Shown here: positions 32,661 through 43,454 of the stretch, piece after piece
How the letters are laid out: every line of letters starts with the position of its first letter
Position numbering within the stretch: the first letter of the stretch is position 1
Assembly (NCBI GenBank): GCA_905221605.1
Contig: CAJNDS010002131.1
Coordinates: forward strand, 370,001-434,000
Reading direction: 5' to 3'
Length of the DNA stretch: 64,000 nt
Source of the DNA: Symbiodinium natans
Lineage: Eukaryota > Sar > Dinophyceae > Suessiales > Symbiodiniaceae
Made by a program: the position numbers and the translations under genes
The notes under the pieces: model-generated
Database searches by the model: none
What the model saw: the letters and a program-made list of their open reading frames with translations, nothing else
Told to the model about the DNA's origin: nothing

Positions 32661-33276
32661 GGAGAGGGAGAGGGAGGCGACAGATGAGACAGAGAGAGAG
32701 AGAGACAAAGCGAAAACAAAATATATCTATGTACTTCTCGGCATACGGGTTGTCAAGACTTAGCTTTCGGCCTCTCGGCTGTAGGATTCGGGCTGCATGC
32801 GGTTTCTGGTGGGTTTGGCAGATCAGAATGAGATGGAAGAAAACACGAAGCACCACTCGCGCACACGCACACACACACACACACACTCAAAACTAACTCT
32901 CATCCCAAAAACCTAAACCATGAAACTAAACGATCGGTTCGGGGAAATGCGGAGTTGTCGTATGCTTGCCCATCTTTTCTTGCCGCTGCTGATGATGACA
33001 CACGAACCTCCAAAACAAAGGCTGCGGCAACTGCCACTGAGAACTAACCCCTAAACCCTAAAACCTGAACTGGAACACAAGTCACTAACCCTAAACCCAA
33101 AACCCTAAGCCCTCGAAGCGTGCAGAGCCACCACTCCCCTCCATCTTCTGGGTCCAACAGCGGACGGGTGAAGATGCCAATCCTTGTAGGTTCCGGTTAG
33201 GGTTTAGGGCTTAGGGCTTATAGGGCTTACGGGTTTTTGGCTTAAGGCTTAGCGTCCAGGGTTAGGGTTTACGTAG
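32331..33276. repeat. unique DNA with GA and CA microsatellites
   Basis: (GA)n at 32585-32705 with interruptions; (CA)n at 32862-32885. Frames rich in Arg-Glu or Ser-Leu here come from the GA tract. Telomere-like bits at 33045-33110 and 33190-33262. No gene. Confidence 0.75.
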
Positions 33277-33422
33277 TGTTTAGGGTTTAGGGTTTATGGT
33301 TTAGGGTTTAGGGTTTAGGGTTTATGGTTTAGGGTTTAGGGTTTAGGGTTTAGGGTTTAGGGTTTAGGGTTTAGGGTTTAGGGTTTAGGGTTTAGGGTTT
33401 AGGGTTTAGGGTTTAGGGTTTA
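33277..33422 (+). repeat. TTTAGGG array
   Basis: About 21 units, two TTTATGG. Confidence 0.95.
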
Positions 33423-34302
33423 AAGCTTAGGGTTCAGGGTTCAGGGTTCAGGGTTCAGGATTTAGGTTTCAGATAAAAAAGCGCGCTCGGGTGTGAAACA
33501 CCCCGGGCCGCGCGCTCGCGTTGCCTGTCAACCCACCCCGGCCACCCACACCATACTCCATTAGGGTGTAGGGTTTATTGAATGATTTTCTGATGCACCG
33601 ATGCTTGCTTATATTTTTCAAAGTTGCGGTGCTAGGGTTTAAGCTGGGGGTCGGGGTAGCCTCGGCCCTTTTCGGGCCTTCGGCGTGTCAGGGCCCATAG
33701 CGCCCAAAGCAAAACCCTCGTCTTGGCTTTGGCAGAGGATTGCAACGGCTTAAGTTGGGGCATTTTCTTGCCGTCGCATTTTCAAGTTTCCTGCAAAACC
33801 CCGGCATTTTCGAGGATTTTCTAAAGCGGGAAGCAAGGCTCCCCAAGGCAAACCCTTTCTAATACGACCCCCAGACACTCTCTCGCTCTCCCGGGGCGTG
33901 TCGGGGCAATCCCGGATAAGCGCCCCGGACACTCCCCGACCCCGACCCCCGGACACCCGCGGCCCCCGGACGGGGCGTCAGGGGGCCCCCCAGACACTGT
34001 CCCGCTCCACGTCCCGTCTCGGAAGGACACCCCCCCAGACACGCCCGGACACCCCGGATGCTGGCCGGCTGCTCCTGAAACCCTACACCACCTCCAGAGC
34101 AAAAGCCGCACGATTTGGTGTTATACTTTAGCTACGCTAAAGGTGGTCGTAAGGAAGGCCAGTATCCGTTGGCCTGTCCAGGACAAGCCGGTGAGGCTTC
34201 ACCCTCACCTCTCCCGTCCCACTCTTTCCGTATGGGCGCTCGGGCTGCAAGGCCCTCGGCCAAGCGTTCGGGGTCTGTCGCTCGACGGAAGCGACCCCTC
34301 AC
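33423..34302. other. GC-rich unassigned sequence
   Basis: Inverted repeat GAGCGCGCGGCCCGGG-type at 33482-33520; many CCCCGGACAC-like tandem bits at 33890-34060, which generate Pro/Arg-rich frames on both strands. 34110-34300 has two overlapping open forward frames without motifs. No gene supported. Confidence 0.5.
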
Positions 34303-34665
34303 TTAGTTTAGGGTTTAGGGTCTAGAGTCTAGGGTCTAGGGTTTAGGCTTTAGGGTTTAGGGTTTAGGGTTTAAGGTTTAGGGTTTAGGGCTTAGGGTTT
34401 AGGGTTTAGGGTTTAGGGTTCCAGAAAGGACAATCCAATCCAACATTCCAGAAAACCCACAACCACAAGGCATTGGGCTTTAGGGTCTAGGGTCTAGGGT
34501 CTAGGGTGTAGGGTCTAGGGTCTAGGGTCTAGGGTTTAGGGTTTAGGGTTTACGGTTTAGGGTTTAGGGTTTAGGGTTTAGGGTTTAGGGTTCAGGGTTC
34601 AGGGTTTAGGGTTTAGGGTTTAGGGTTTAGGGTTTAGGGTTTAGGGTTTAGGGTTTAGGGCTGAA
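34303..34665 (+). repeat. TTTAGGG arrays with TCTAGGG blocks
   Basis: Two arrays (34303-34420 and 34472-34665) separated by about 50 bp of unique DNA. Locally homogenised TCTAGGG variants cluster at 34319-34340 and 34483-34530. Confidence 0.9.
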
Positions 34666-35490
34666 GGCCTACGGGTAAAAGGTGTGTTGTAAGCGCTCTT
34701 GCGCCTGATCTTTCTTGCCCCGCGCAATGCGATGTAAGAGTGCATACTGGACATATTTTAGTCCTTTGCAGCGCAACTTCTGCCGATGTAGTCCTCTAGA
34801 CATGCTTGAGGGCAGTGATCGAGGCCTTCGGAAGTCAAGCACTCGGCTGAAGCACAAAGATGCTGCTGACCATGTACCTTGTCCAGCCAGCTCGATCATT
34901 CGAGCTTGCATGCCATACGACCCTAAACCCTAAACCCTATACCATAAACCCTTCGGCCTTCGATGCCTTCCGCAGACATCGTCTTCTTGAAGCCCGAGGC
35001 TTGTGCATCTCATGCTCATCGTACTATCTGTCTTATGGTTGGCCCCATACACCGACATCACCTGCCCGCTAGCCATGGCTCACTGGCGCATCTCATGCTC
35101 ATCGTACTATCTGTCTTATGGCTGGTCCCATACACCGAGATCACTCGCCCGCTGGCCATGGCTCACTGGCGAAGAAGAAAGCAGTGTTTAATTTCAGCCC
35201 GGTATCTCATCTGCTGAAGTTTCGTTTACAAATCAAACATGCAATCTTGACCGTGGTCATTAGAGTCCAAAGTGCTTTGGACTTTAGACTGATTCCGCTG
35301 AAGCTCACGCAGCTGCTGTTGCGGAGTTCCAAGTCGCTCCGCAACAAGGCCGGAGATCTCTCATGTTCCGCAGCACATCCGGCTTTTTTGAGAGAGTCCC
35401 CAAGCCGCCCTCTGACGTTACGGCTGATCTGGCTCGGCGGCCGGTGCACTAGGGAAAGGCGCTCTTTGGGGACTTTGCGACGGCTTGGGA
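34666..35490. other. unique DNA with an 83-bp tandem duplication
   Basis: Copies 35005-35087 and 35088-35170 (GCATCTCATGCTCATCGTAC to CATGGCTCACTGGC) differ at a few positions. Reverse frames at 34911-34669 (80 codons, basic) and 35449-35207 (80 codons) look protein-like in composition but carry no motif I know; they could be exon fragments. Confidence 0.6.
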
Positions 35491-35990
35491 TGTAGGGTTT
35501 AGGGTTTAGGCTTTAGGCTTTTGGCTTTATAGGCTTTGGGCTTTAGGCTTTAGGCTTTAGGCTTTAGGCTTTAGGGTTTAGGGTTTAGGGTTTAGGGTTT
35601 AGGGTTTAGGGTTTAGGGTTTAGGGTTTAGGGTTTAGGGTTTAGGGTTTAGGGCTTAAGGCTCAAGATGCTCAAGGTTTTTGATATTTGGGGTATAGGCT
35701 GGAAGCGTGCAAAAGATGTGCATGCAGGCGAGCGGCTGCCAGCCCGAGATTGAGCCTTCCACCTTCCCAGAAAACTCAGGGTTTAGGGTTTAGGGTTTAG
35801 GGTTTAGGGTTCAGGGTTCAGGGTTTAGGGTTTAGGGTTCAGGGTTCAGGGTTCAGGGTTCAGGGCTTTAGGGCTTTAGGGCTTTGGAGTGTAGGTCTTA
35901 GGGTTTAGGATTTAGGGTTTAGGGCTTAGGGCTTAGGGTTTAGGGTTTAGGATTTAGGATTTAGGATTTAGGGTTTAGGGTTTCGGTTTG
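35491..35990 (+). repeat. TTTAGGG arrays with TTTAGGC and TTCAGGG blocks
   Basis: 35491-35655 includes a run of GGCTTTA units; 35777-35990 includes runs of TTCAGGG, GGGCTTTA and ATTTAGG. Unique DNA between (35656-35776). Confidence 0.9.
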
Positions 35991-37495
35991 GGTTTAGAGG
36001 ATTTTTTTTTGCTCAATTCAGGAGTGGAGGAATAGTGTGAAAACCCAACACGAGGCATAAGTTCTCTGCATTAAACTATGCTCTCACACACGTCCCTAAA
36101 CCCTCAAACACACGAATCCTCCAGCCCCACAAGCCCCTCAAGCCCCTCAAGCCCGGAAACCCTAAACCCTAAACCCTAAACCCTAAGCCCCCAACCAACC
36201 CCCGCTGCCTTTTCAAGAAAGGAAACCTCACACCCTAAGACTAAAAAATGATGGCAACATTCATAAGCCCTAACCAAAACCTGAACGCTAAAAACCCTAA
36301 AACCCTAAAGCCCTACAACCCTAGAACACTAAAAAACCCTAAAACCCTAAAAGCCTGAAACCCTAAACCGTAAACCCTAAACCCTAAGCACTAAACCCTA
36401 AACCCTACAACCCTAAACCCCGAAAAAACCCTCCCCCCCCCCCCCCCCCCCCGCTGCCCAATCCACCTGTAGCTTCAGCGCCATCCACAGCACGTTGATC
36501 TTGGAGTTCGAGGGGGGCGGAAGGGTTTGGGTCTCAGGGTTCAGGGGCTTAGGGTTTTGGTAGCTTCAGGGTTTGGGGTAGTTGAGGGTTCAGGGTTCAG
36601 GGACTTCTAACCCTAAACCCTAACCCTAAACCTAAAACCCTAAACCCTAAACCCTGCAAGGAGTTCATGGTTGGCTTGGGAGTTTTTGTAGGGGTTTCCG
36701 GGTTTCTAGGGCTTTGAGGGGATCCGGGGTTTTAAAGCCTTCTCTTCAGGGAGCTCAGAGAGTTCACCACGCGCCGCAGAACCAGCAGAATCTGAGAAAC
36801 CCTGAACCCTAAACCCTAAACCCCAAACCCTAAACCCTAAACCCTAACTTTTGATTTTGCATTCTATGTTTTTGTTAATGATACTTCTGTACCAATCTGG
36901 ATTGTGGATAGTGAATATATTTCAATCTTGATGAAACGTTTTGGTTCAGGTGAGCCCCATTATCCTGGAGGGTTTAAGGTTTAGGGTTTAGGGTCAAGTT
37001 TTTAGGGTTTAGGGTTTAGGGTCTAAACCCGAAACCTGCGGCAGGGAAGGGGCCTTTCTCCATGGGCCATAAGGGTTTTGGGTTTAGGGTGGTTTAGGGC
37101 TTAGGGCTTAATACTCCCAAACAAGCCGCAAGAAGCCCTAACAAGGGAATGTGGGGCCCGTTACGCCCTCCCTTCCACCCCCGTGGTTCCTTGTGAACAA
37201 GATGTGGGTTTTGGGTTGGACATGCCCAGGGCTTGGGGCTAGAATTGCTTCCCCAAACCCTGAACCCTAACACCATCTGAAGCCCGATTACCTGAACCCC
37301 TGAGGGTTTAGGACCCCGGCTTGAAAACATCTAAAAAGCACATAACCCTAAACCTCTACGTGGCCCAGGGTTTGGGGCCCTGATTTGTAGCAAACCCTTC
37401 TCAGACCCAAGAGTAACCTGCCCTTTTTGGTCTACGGGGGCTTCTAAGGGAATCTAAACCCTCCCTTACAGAGAATAATACAACAAAAGGAAAGA
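35991..37495. repeat. degenerate CCCTAAA clusters with unique islands
   Basis: CCCTAAA-like at 36155-36190, 36265-36425 (very degenerate), 36608-36655, 36797-36847 and 37255-37270; TTTAGGG-like at 36535-36600, 36968-37022 and 37075-37110; an inverted junction at about 37015-37035. C22 at 36431-36452. No gene. Confidence 0.65.
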
Positions 37496-37598
37496 GGGCC
37501 TACTCTGGGTCTCGCCCTAAACCCTAAACCCTAACCCTAACCCTAAACCCTAAACCCTAAACCCTAAACCCTAAACCCTAAACCCGGGCCTACTCTGG
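37496..37598 (-). repeat. CCCTAAA array between 13-bp direct repeats
   Basis: GGGCCTACTCTGG at 37496-37508 and again at 37586-37598 flank about ten CCCTAAA units (37515-37585). The left copy is separated from the array by six bases (GTCTCG). Confidence 0.85.
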
Positions 37599-38862
37599 TT
37601 TCCTAGTGACTTCCTAGGAAGCCCAGGAGCGAAGACCATGGTGGCGATCCTGGGCCCGCTTCGGGCTTCAGCTGAAGGTTGAGGGTTGAGGGTTTAGGGT
37701 TTAGGGTTTAGGGTTTAGGCTTTAGGGTTTAGGGCTTCAGGTTGAGGGTTGAGGGTTGCGGGTTTAGGGTCCAGGTTTAGGGCCGTCTAAAGTCTGCGGC
37801 GGCGCCATGGCACCTTACTCATGACCTCCTAACCTCCGAAATATAGGCCCAAAGTGTGCAAGGGTTTAGCCTCAAATCAGCGGGCACTTGGAGAATTGGG
37901 TGGGTTCACAGCTGGATTTGCGGCTGTGGGGTGCTGATATCCCAAATCCCTGGCAAGGAAAACACAAGTGCTGCCAAAAAGAACTGAGACCTGCTAGCCC
38001 TAACCCTGAACCCTAAACCCATTTTTTAACCCAGACTCTTGACGTCAGCTGGCACGATGGTTTTTTACATCCGGAGATTTTGCAAGAAACCCGCATATAA
38101 ACCCACACTTAGCCCTTGCGCGATGCCTTGCCAAATGAGCCCAGGGACACCATGTCGAATTTGCTCGATTGCAAGAAGACCTGGACATGGCGCTTGGGTT
38201 TAGGGTTTCGGGTTTAGGGTTTAGGATTTAGGGTTTAGGGTTTAGGATTCAGGGTTTAGGGTTTAGGGTTTAGGGTTTAGGGTTTAGGGTTTAGAGATTC
38301 CTTTTGTCCACCCGTGCAACCCTAAACCCTATAAACCCTAAACTCTAAAGACGCGCACGCTACAAGCCTTTACCATTAAGGATTGGATATTGGCTAAGGG
38401 CTTACACATACGGAGCTTTCCCGTGGTAGGGGCAAGGAACCCAAACCCCAACCGCTAAAACCCTAATCGGGTGGTTCCTAGAATAAGGGTTGGAGCATTT
38501 GGGGCTGCATACTAGGGTACCCTTCTTGTCGGAAATACCCGGACATACCCCATACTAAACACATCTAAAGACCAAACCTCTGAGGTGGTTTGTAGAGGGT
38601 TTAGGGTTTAGGGTGTAGGGTTTAGGGTTTAGGGTTTAGGGTTTAGGGTTTAGGGTTTAGGGTTTAGGGTTTAGGGTTTAGGGTTTAGGGTTTAGGGTTC
38701 TTAGGAGGCGTGGGCCTGGAACCGCTCCATGGGCGTCCGAACTGCGAGCCTCGCCGGCGCTGTCGGTGTTTTTGCTTTGGACCCGTTCGGGGATAGGGTT
38801 CAGGGCTCAGGAAATAGGGTTTAGGGTTTAGGGCGAAAAGATTTAGGGTTTAGGGTTTAGGG
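37599..38862. repeat. telomere-type arrays with unique islands
   Basis: TTTAGGG arrays at 37676-37775 (with TTGAGGG), 38196-38292 and 38596-38699 (about 15 units). Unique DNA between; no gene. Confidence 0.75.
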
Positions 38863-38992
38863 TTTGGGGTTTGGGGTTTGGGGTTTGGGGTTTGGGGTTT
38901 GGGGTTTGGAGGTTGGGGTTTGGGGTTTGGGGTTTGGGGTTTGGGGTTTGGGGTTTGGGGTTTGGGGTTTGGGGTTTGGGGTTTGGGGTTTA
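38863..38992 (+). repeat. homogenised TTTGGGG array
   Basis: About 18 consecutive TTTGGGG units, one TTGGAGG. More TTTGGGG at 39099-39130. Canonical TTTAGGG units lie at the edge (38841-38862). Confidence 0.95.
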
Positions 38993-39278
38993 GGTTGTTG
39001 AGGATGCTCCAGGCTTTTGAGGCTCAAAAGTGACCAGGGTTCAGGGCTCAGGATTCAGGGCTTAGGGAGGTTTAGGGTTCAGGGCGAAAAGGTTTAGGGA
39101 TTGGGGTTTGGGGTTTGGGGTTTGGGGTTTAGGGTATTTGGTTTAGGGTTTCGGGTTTAGGGTATTTGGTTTAGGGGCTCTGGGTTTTTGTCAAGGGTCT
39201 CAAAGGCGCTCTCTACTGGTTTGGACTCAGGCGCACTGCCAGGGTCGAGCTTTCGGTTGGGGGTTATGGGGTTCAGGG
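38993..39278. other. unique DNA with telomere-like bits
   Basis: TTCAGGG and TTTAGGG fragments at 39035-39185; nothing else. Confidence 0.6.
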
Positions 39279-39416
39279 TTGGGATGCTCCCCCCTTCTAC
39301 TAACAGTCCTGAATAAGGATTATCCCTAAACCCCAAACCGTAAACCCTAAACCCCTCCTCTATTCGAATCCCTGTTAAGGACTTCTAATATAAGGGGGAA
39401 CATCGGAACATCCCAA
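39279..39416. mobile_element. MITE family B interrupted by telomere-type repeat
   Basis: Left TIR TTGGGATGCTCCCCCCTTCT and core CAGTCCTGAATAAGGATTAT, then CCCTAAA-like units (39324-39355), then CGAATCCCTGTTAAGGACTT and the right end GGGGGAACATCGGAACATCC, in which the terminal motif is doubled. Confidence 0.8.
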
Positions 39417-39917
39417 GGTTCAGAGTTCAGTGGTTTTGGGGGTTGGGATCTCTTCAACCCGAACCCGGGAACTGCCCCAAAAGGGTACCACTAGGGTTTA
39501 GGGTTTAGGGTTTAGGGATTGGGGTTTGGGGTTTAGGGTTTAGGGTTCAGGGTTTAGGGCTACCAAGACCCTCAACTCTCAAGGGCTCTAAACCCTGACC
39601 AAACCCGCGTTGAGGATTCCAGCGTGGGGGCCTTCAGAGCCCTCTTTGAGGCAAAAAGATCCTAAACCCTAAGCCCTAAACCCCAAAACCCTGAACCCCC
39701 CGCCCAACAGGCTTCCGAGGGTTGCTCCTGGCAGCGTCATACTCAAGCCCTTTTTGAGCAACGGACTTTGGAGGCTGCCGGCAAACCATACTCAAGCCCT
39801 GAACCCCAAACCCTAAACCCTAAACCCTAAACCCGCCTGTCGGTCGTCTCCGTCTCCTGGACGAGGAGGAAGTTCTCGCGGGGGGCCTCCGGCTCCTGCC
39901 TGAGCTTGGACGTTCCC
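39417..39917. other. unique DNA with telomere-type bits
   Basis: TTTAGGG-like 39490-39560, CCCTAAA-like 39660-39695 and 39802-39833. No gene. Confidence 0.6.
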
Positions 39918-40071
39918 CACTTGGAGGTTCATGGCACTTACTAACCAATTATAACTGTACTTATAACCCTACTTATAATACCCCTAGAGGGCCTTATAGG
40001 GGTTATCCCACTTATAAGTAGGGTCATAAGTACAGTTATAATTGGTTAGTAAGTACCATGAACCTTCAAGC
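39918..40071. mobile_element. MITE family A, full-length
   Basis: Differs at only a few positions from the copy at 23285-23439, including the core CTAACCAATTATAACTGTAC and GGCCTTATAGGGGTTATCCC. Flanked by CA on both sides instead of TA. Confidence 0.85.
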
Positions 40072-40445
40072 AGGCCTGCCTTCTAAGGTGCCAGCTGCCC
40101 TGTTCGCGAATTAAGCCCTTTTTCAATGAGGGTCGAGGGTTCAGGGTTCAGGGTTCAGGGTTTAGGGTTTAGGGTTTTGGGTTTTGGGTTTCGGGTTTAG
40201 GGTTCGGCATAAAGCGAATGAAACCCTGAACCCTACAAAACCCGAACCCTAAACACCCCCTTGGAAGTTCCAAAAACCGCAGCCATCCGCAGCCCTAAAA
40301 CCTAAACCCTAAACCCCAAACCCCAAACCCTAAACCCTAAACCCCAAACCCCAAACCCCAAACCCCAAACCCTAAACCCTAAACCCTAAACAGCAGCCCC
40401 GGCAGGTTTTGCAGCACGCGCCGGGCCGCAGAGGATCGACTTTGA
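40072..40445. repeat. degenerate telomere-type repeats
   Basis: TTTAGGG/TTCAGGG at 40130-40205; CCCTAAA/CCCCAAA at 40295-40391. No gene. Confidence 0.75.
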
Positions 40446-40643
40446 ACAGCTCCTCTACCTTCGACTCCTGGGGTTTAGGGTTTAGGGTTGAGGGTTTAGG
40501 GTTTAGGGTTTAGGGTATAGCGTTTAGGGTTTAGGGCATAGGGTTGAGGGTTGAGGGTTGCGGGTTTAGGGTTGAGGGTTTAGGGTTTAGGGCTTAGGGC
40601 TTAGGGTTTGGGGCTACAGCTCCTCTACCTTCGACTCCTGGGG
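40446..40643 (+). repeat. TTTAGGG array between perfect 28-bp direct repeats
   Basis: A 28-bp sequence starting ACAGCTCCTCTACCTTCGAC occurs identically at 40446-40473 and 40616-40643, flanking about 20 variant telomere units (40474-40615). This is the clearest target-duplication case in the window. Confidence 0.9.
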
Positions 40644-41065
40644 AGTTTCAGGGGCGCGGCACTTCTTGGGCAAGATGGTTGGGGTCTAGGGTTTAGGGTT
40701 TAGGGTTTAGGGTTTAGGGCTTAGGGTTTAGGGTTTAGGGTTTAGGGTTTAGGGTTTAGGGTTTATGGCTGCATCAACAACGATTTAGGGGAGCCGCTTG
40801 ATCATGAGAACCGAAAAAGCACCAGGCCCAAGACAACAAAAGCACCAAGCCTTTGCAAGCTTAGAGTTGATGCGATACACTCAGTGCGAAATGCTCTCAA
40901 TCAAGTCTGCATTACCCTAAACCCTAAACCCTACACCCTAAACCCGAAACCCTAAACCCTCAAAGCACATGGGTACACCCGGAAAGGCCTTCAGCCCATG
41001 CACCCGAGACCTTGCATTCAGCCCATCCCGCCTGGTTCTCCCACGCGTCCAGGACCTTGCATCGA
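40644..41065. repeat. TTTAGGG array and unique DNA
   Basis: Array at 40684-40767 (12 units). CCCTAAA-like at 40914-40965. A duplicated segment (TTCAGCCCATGCACCCGAGA and TTCAGCCCATCCCGCC, each leading to ACCTTGCA) at 40990-41062. Confidence 0.75.
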
Positions 41066-41270
41066 TTAGGGTTTAGGGTTTAGGGTTGTGGGTTTAGGGT
41101 TTAGGGTTTAGGGTTTAGGGTTTAGGGTTTAGGGTTTAGGGTTTAGGGTTTAGGGTTTAGGGTTTAGGGTTTAGGGTTTAGGGTTTAGGGTTTCGGGGAT
41201 TTAGGGGGGTTTAGGGGGGTTTAGGGGGGTTTAGGGGGGGTTTAGGGAGGTTTAGGGGGGTTTAGGCATG
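41066..41270 (+). repeat. TTTAGGG array ending in G-rich units
   Basis: About 18 canonical units, then six units of GGGGGGTTTAG (41198-41266), a locally amplified long variant. Confidence 0.9.
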
Positions 41271-42229
41271 AAGCTTGAGGGTTTAAGGTTTAGGGCTTAA
41301 TCAACCCGGAGCTCTCGAATTCTTCCTTGGCAGGGCCGAATCGGAACAAATCCCCCCCTCCCCCCCCCCCTCCCGCGCCTCACTGGCCTGTAGCTGCCGA
41401 GGCTTCTTCCTCGGCTCGCGGAGGGGGTTTGTGGGGTTTGTAGGGGTTAGGGTGTAGGGTTTCGGGTTTAGGGTTTAGGGTTTAGGGTTTAGGGTTTAGG
41501 GTTTAGGGTTTAGGGTTTAGGTATCGAAATTTTCAAGTTGTACTTGGGGGGTCATGGGCACTTATAACCCCACTTGTAGCTGCACTTATAAGCCCCCTAA
41601 GGCCCCCTGAATGAAGGAAGATACCTTAAACTATATAGGGCTCCTTAGTATCATTTAAGGTATATGTTGCCTTAAGCACAGTAAGGTCTAAGGGCCTCGG
41701 GCTTCGGAAGTTCCGTGTTCCGCAGGCTTTGAGGGTTTCGGGACTCGGGCTGAGAGCTTGGGGGGGCTCTTGGAGGCGTTGGCAAGATATCTCAGGCGTC
41801 AAAGCTACGGAGCCTTTGGGACGCTGAGGCCTCCAGGGAACTTGTGCATGACGATGCGTCTGGAGGGATTTTCCAAAATCAAAATAGCCCCTTCTCGGGA
41901 CCGGTCAGAAGAGCTATTCCTCAAAGGGACCCCTCACTGAGAACAGCCCCTATTTGGAGGGCCGTGTTTCCTGGTGATCTTTTCAGGCCTTTGGTGTTCC
42001 TACGGCAAACACAACCCGAAGCTTACCACCCTAAACCCTGAACCCTAAACCCTAAACCCTAAACCCTAAGCCACACTTCGCCCAGGCGCCCGTGCACCCA
42101 AAAGGCCGTCGTCGAGGAGCGGCCCATCAAGCCGCTCTTCTTGCTTATCTCACCTTCACTGCGAGAGCAAGTCCGATCCTAAAAGGCAGTCCAATCCTAA
42201 ATGCCCCAAAAGCCCTAAGGCCCTTTAAA
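41271..42229. other. unique DNA, TTTAGGG array, MITE A fragment
   Basis: C-rich tract at 41350-41372; TTTAGGG array 41455-41521; truncated family A element 41537-41620 (CTTGGGGGGTCATGGGCACT, no right TIR). A 60-codon frame at 41758-41940 has no motif. CCCTAAA at 42028-42068. Confidence 0.6.
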
Positions 42230-42612
42230 CCCTAAACCCTAAACCCTAAACCCGAAACCCTTTAAACCCTAAACCCTTTAAACCCTCAACCCTTTCTAAG
42301 AGGTCTCTCTCCCTAAGCCCTCAGCCCTAAACCCTAAACCCTAAACCCTAAACCCTAAACCCTAAACCCGAAACCCTTTAAACCCTAAACCCTTTAAACC
42401 CTCAACCCTTTCTAAGAGGTCTCTCTCCCTAAGCCCTCAGCCCTAAACCCTAAACCCTAAACCCTAAACCCTAAACCCTAAACCCGAAACCCTTTAAACC
42501 CTAAACCCTTTAAACCCTCAACCCTTTCTAAGAGGTCTCTCTCCCTAAGCCCTCAGCCCTAAACCCTAAACCCTAAACCCTAAACCCTAAACCCTAAACC
42601 CTAAACCCTAAA
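42230..42612 (-). repeat. higher-order CCCTAAA repeat, 116-bp period
   Basis: Three copies of a unit made of CCCTAAA heptamers plus AACCCTTTAAACCCTCAACC and a unique spacer TCTAAGAGGTCTCTCTCCCT; the spacer begins at 42295, 42411 and 42527. Confidence 0.95.
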
Positions 42613-42715
42613 TACCTAAACCGCGGGAGGGGGGATGTGGCCCTTGGCAACAACACCTCACGCCGCCCTCGCTACGTGAACTCTGCTGCGCATCGACACC
42701 CGTAACCCCCAAACC

Positions 42716-42892
42716 TTGGGATGTTCCCCCTTATGCTGGTTTTTCAGGGTTTGGGGTTTAGGGTTTAGGATTTAGAATTTAGGATTTAGGATTTAGGGTT
42801 CCTCCCTATACTCACAATTCTGAGTAGGGATTTTAATCGGCGGGTACTAGAATCCCTATTAAGGACAGTTCGTAGAAGGGGGAACATCCCAA
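42716..42892. mobile_element. MITE family B with telomere-type insertion and duplicated arm
   Basis: Left TIR TTGGGATGTTCCCCCTTATG is followed by TTTAGGG-like units (42747-42810), then part of the left arm again (TTCCTCCCTATACTCA), the core TGAGTAGGGATTTTAATCGG and a complete right TIR. Confidence 0.75.
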
Positions 42893-43307
42893 GGCCCAAA
42901 ACCCCCGAAAAAAACCTTCATTTTGCATCTGCTCTGCGCCTCCTAAAGCTCCTAAACCTCCAACCCCCTCAACCCTAAGCTCCCGAAATCAGGAAAGTTC
43001 CCAAGCCCGACGCAAAGTGTATGCGGAGGTGCGTGCAATGGGCTTGGCTGGCTTGGTTGGCTTGGCTGGCTCCGCTCCGGTTTCTTTTCCTTTGAAATAT
43101 GGCGTTCAGCTAGGACTTGAAAGGGTATCCTTTTTTTGTTTTAAGGGTCTATCAGGGAACCTCCCCTCCCCTCCTCCCCAAAAAAAAGGAATAAGAGCCT
43201 ACTCTAGTTCCTTGTTTTGGTTGCTGTCGGAAATTCCCAGTACTCTGAAGAAGCTGCTTGTGAACACGCCCAAAGCAAACCGCCACACAGGTTCCTACAC
43301 CCTCAAC
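42893..43307. other. unassigned sequence
   Basis: A 104-codon forward frame at 43017-43331 enters the MITE to its right and has no motif; rejected. No other feature. Confidence 0.5.
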
Positions 43308-43454
43308 TTAGGATGTTCCCCCCTATACTAGCAATCCTGTGTAAGGATGATCATAAGGGGGTACTATAATCCCTATTCAGGACTGTTAGTCTAAGGGGGA
43401 ACACCCCAAACCCTAAACCGGAAACCCTAAACCCCATAAGGGTGAACATCCCAA
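43308..43454. mobile_element. MITE family B plus a second right end
   Basis: 43308-43409: TTAGGATGTTCCCCCCTATA, core AAGGATGATCATAAGGGGGT, right end GGGGGAACACCCCAA. After CCCTAAA-like units, another right-end fragment AAGGGTGAACATCCCAA lies at 43438-43454. Confidence 0.75.

Noticed and set aside
32500-32886. 128-codon reverse frame rich in Ser-Leu
   Set aside because: Product of the GA microsatellite.
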